NCBI GenBank assembly: GCA_014728785.1
Contig: WJKZ01000079.1
Span: 1 to 8,019, forward strand
Reading direction: 5' to 3'
DNA from: Candidatus Omnitrophota bacterium
GTDB lineage: Bacteria; Omnitrophota; Gorgyraeia; Duberdicusellales; 4484-171
DNA length: 8,019 nt
In this document: one piece after another, positions 6,253 through 8,019 of the stretch
How positions within the stretch are numbered: position 1 is the stretch's first letter
Layout of the letters: the number at the start of each line of letters is the position of its first letter
Made by a program: the position numbers and the translations under genes
Notes under the pieces: generated by a model
Database searches by the model: none
What the model saw: only the letters and a program-made list of their open reading frames with translations
What the model was told of the DNA's origin: nothing

Positions 6253-8019
6253 AAATACAAAAATAAAAAAATCCCGTCCCTGGACTATAAGTTATGACAG
6301 GTTTAGTCCCGCCGAAGAGAGCCTCCGTGAGGCGATATGTGCTTTAGGCAATGGTTATTTTGCAACCAGAGCCGCGGCGCCCGAAGCAACCGCTTCTAAA
6401 ATCCATTATCCGGGAACTTATGTGGCCGGACTGTATAACCGCCTGAAGACCACGATAGCCGGAAAGACAATCGAAAACGAAGATTTAGTCAATTGCCCTA
6501 ACTGGTTTTTTCTCACCTTTAAAATAGGCGACGATGATTGGTTTTGTCCTTCCACCTCCAGAATACTATCCTATAGGCAAACCCTTAACATAAGAACGGG
6601 TATTTTGAACAGAAGGGTGAGATTCAAAAATACAAGGGGACAGATTACCTATGTGGAAACTAACAGAATAGCGAGCATGGACGACCCTCATATCGCTGCC
6701 ATGGAATATATCATAGTCCCTGAAAACTACAGTGAATGGGTTACTGTAAGGACTATGCTTGACGGGACAATCCTTAATACAGGGGTGGAAAGATACAGAC
6801 AGCTTAACTCCAAGCACTGGAAGCCCCTGAACTTAGGTAAATTTGGACGCAACGGTATATACCTCTCTATGAAGACGAGCTCATCCCGCATAGAAATAGC
6901 CGAAGCCTGCAGGACCAGATTATTCTCCGGAAACAGAGAAACCAAGCCTAAGATCAAACATTTGATGAAAGGAAGAGAGAAGGTAGGCCAGGAGTTTCGG
7001 TTTTTTGCCCGCCACAAGCGCCATTACCGTATAGAAAAAGCAGTATCTCTTTATACGTCTAAAGACCAGGGAGTTGGTAATCCCCATGAGTCTGCCCTCT
7101 TAGCCTTGGAAAAACCGTTAAAATTCAGCAATCTTTTTAAGCTTCATCAAAAGGCCTGGGGTAGTTTATGGGCTAAGTTTGATATTCAGGTTTCAGGGGA
7201 TGTGTTTTCCCAAAAAATTTTGCGTCTTCATCTTTTTCATCTTCTCCAGACCGCATCTCACCACAGAGAAAATATAGATTGGGGCATACCGGCAAGAGGT
7301 CTCCACGGGGAAGCCTATCGCGGCCATATATTCTGGGATGAGCTATTTGTGACACATTTATATGATTTGCATCTTCCTGAAGTCACCAAAGCCTCTCTTC
7401 TCTACAGATACAAGAGGATTAACAAGGCGCGCCAGTATGCCAAAAGAGAAGGTTATAAAGGTGCAATGTTTCCCTGGCAGAGTGGCTCTTCCGGCAGGGA
7501 AGAGACCCAGGTGGTTCACCTAAACCCTCTTTCCGGTAAGTGGGGGCCTGATTACAGCCGCCGCCAGCGCCATATTTCTTTTTCCATAGTCTATAATGTC
7601 TGGAATTACTGGAAAAAAACGGGGGATTTCGGCTTTTTAATCAGATACGGAGCCGAGATAATTCTTTCCGTAGCGCGTTTCTTTTCAAACCTTGCTAAGT
7701 ACGATAAATCCGACGGCCGTTATCATATTGCAGGAGTAATGGGCCCGGATGAGTTTCACGAAAAGCTCCCTCATTCCAGCAAGCCCGGTTTAAAAGATAA
7801 TGCTTATACTAATTTGATGACGGTGTGGACTTTATTGAGAGCTCAGGAAGTAATCAAGATATTGCCCAAGGGCCATAAAAGAAGAGTAATGAAAAAGATA
7901 AAACTGGAACAGAAAGAACTCTGCCGCTGGGATGATGTGGTACATAAAATGAATATCATCATCAATAAAGAAGGTATAATAAGCCAGTTTGAGGGCTATT
8001 TCGGTTTAAAGGAATTGGA
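6227..8019 (+). CDS. GH65 glycoside phosphorylase/hydrolase (trehalose/kojibiose/maltose phosphorylase-like; 3' partial)
   Basis: An uninterrupted frame of 597 codons runs off the window end. It belongs to glycoside hydrolase family 65, cytoplasmic enzymes that split alpha-glucobioses, mostly by inverting phosphorolysis to beta-glucose 1-phosphate. The N-terminal beta-sandwich shows SLREAICALGNGYFATRAAA (32-51), HYPGTYVAGLYNRL (60-73) and ENEDLVNCPNW (83-93). The (alpha/alpha)6 barrel shows GLHGEAYRGHIFWDE (358-372), GAMFPWQSGSSGREETQ (412-428) and GPDEFHE, whose E509 should be the general acid, followed by DNAYTN (524-529). The C-terminal part, with the phosphate-binding or base residues that separate phosphorylases from hydrolases, is outside the window, so the substrate and reaction type stay open. 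The start is TTG 6227: there is no in-frame ATG until well inside the domain, a nearly perfect ribosome binding site precedes the TTG, and the frame is closed just upstream. The first 18 residues are strongly basic. It overlaps the otsB fusion gene by 26 bases, so translation is probably coupled. Trehalose or its phosphate is the likely substrate from context. Confidence 0.9.
   Translation, partial: MKKSSHLRKNTKIKKSRPWTISYDRFSPAEESLREAICALGNGYFATRAAAPEATASKIHYPGTYVAGLYNRLKTTIAGKTIENEDLVNCPNWFFLTFKIGDDDWFCPSTSRILSYRQTLNIRTGILNRRVRFKNTRGQITYVETNRIASMDDPHIAAMEYIIVPENYSEWVTVRTMLDGTILNTGVERYRQLNSKHWKPLNLGKFGRNGIYLSMKTSSSRIEIAEACRTRLFSGNRETKPKIKHLMKGREKVGQEFRFFARHKRHYRIEKAVSLYTSKDQGVGNPHESALLALEKPLKFSNLFKLHQKAWGSLWAKFDIQVSGDVFSQKILRLHLFHLLQTASHHRENIDWGIPARGLHGEAYRGHIFWDELFVTHLYDLHLPEVTKASLLYRYKRINKARQYAKREGYKGAMFPWQSGSSGREETQVVHLNPLSGKWGPDYSRRQRHISFSIVYNVWNYWKKTGDFGFLIRYGAEIILSVARFFSNLAKYDKSDGRYHIAGVMGPDEFHEKLPHSSKPGLKDNAYTNLMTVWTLLRAQEVIKILPKGHKRRVMKKIKLEQKELCRWDDVVHKMNIIINKEGIISQFEGYFGLKEL

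Noticed and set aside
6566..7355. Several open frames of 60-96 codons on the minus strand
   Set aside because: They lie opposite the continuous GH65 frame, which carries clear family motifs, and show no domains of their own.
1..8019. A novel defence, mobile or CRISPR-type system
   Set aside because: I found no repeat arrays, transposase, integrase, toxin-antitoxin or nuclease motifs. All seven genes belong to recognisable metabolic, transport or radical SAM enzyme families.

Overview
The window is ordinary protein-coding DNA at a moderate GC content. It carries seven genes and no RNA genes, CRISPR arrays or insertion sequences that I can see. The gene content suggests an anaerobic bacterium, or possibly an archaeon: a sulfide-using homocysteine synthesis pair, a ferrous iron uptake pair and a radical SAM enzyme. 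The promoter-like sequences, the strong Shine-Dalgarno sites and the mycobacterial-type trehalose cassette favour a bacterium. A candidate phylum such as Omnitrophota would fit, but the sequence alone does not settle the taxon.

Left block, plus strand, 1-3562. A 5'-truncated HcyBio/DUF39 protein (L-aspartate semialdehyde sulfurtransferase, MA1821 type) is followed after 13 bases by its NIL-domain/2[4Fe-4S] ferredoxin partner (MA1822 type). Next come feoA and a compact feoB. All gaps are short (13, about 51 and 13 bases), so this looks like one operon joining sulfur assimilation, which needs an Fe-S electron carrier, with Fe(II) uptake. A weak hairpin plus T-tract may end it.

Middle, minus strand, 3617-4504. 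A stand-alone SPL-family (COG1533-like) radical SAM protein converges on feoB.

Divergent control region, 4505-4623. These 119 bases hold an extended -10 promoter reading right, a promoter-like pair reading left, a perfect 15-base dyad inside the rightward promoter, a second short dyad and a 9-base direct repeat. The two predicted starts face each other.

Right block, plus strand, 4624-8019. A fusion of a beta-phosphoglucomutase-like HAD domain with trehalose-6-phosphate phosphatase (OtsB) overlaps by 26 bases a GH65 glycoside phosphorylase/hydrolase gene that runs off the window. The GH65 gene has no ATG; it appears to start at a TTG behind a near-perfect ribosome binding site inside the otsB end. 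Together the domains match the order HAD-OtsB-GH65 known as one polypeptide in mycobacteria (Rv2006 type), here split into two coupled genes. Phosphorolysis yields beta-glucose 1-phosphate, the mutase links it to glucose 6-phosphate, and OtsB makes trehalose irreversible. The set could degrade trehalose, or could make it without OtsA. The second option is the most interesting hypothesis in the window.
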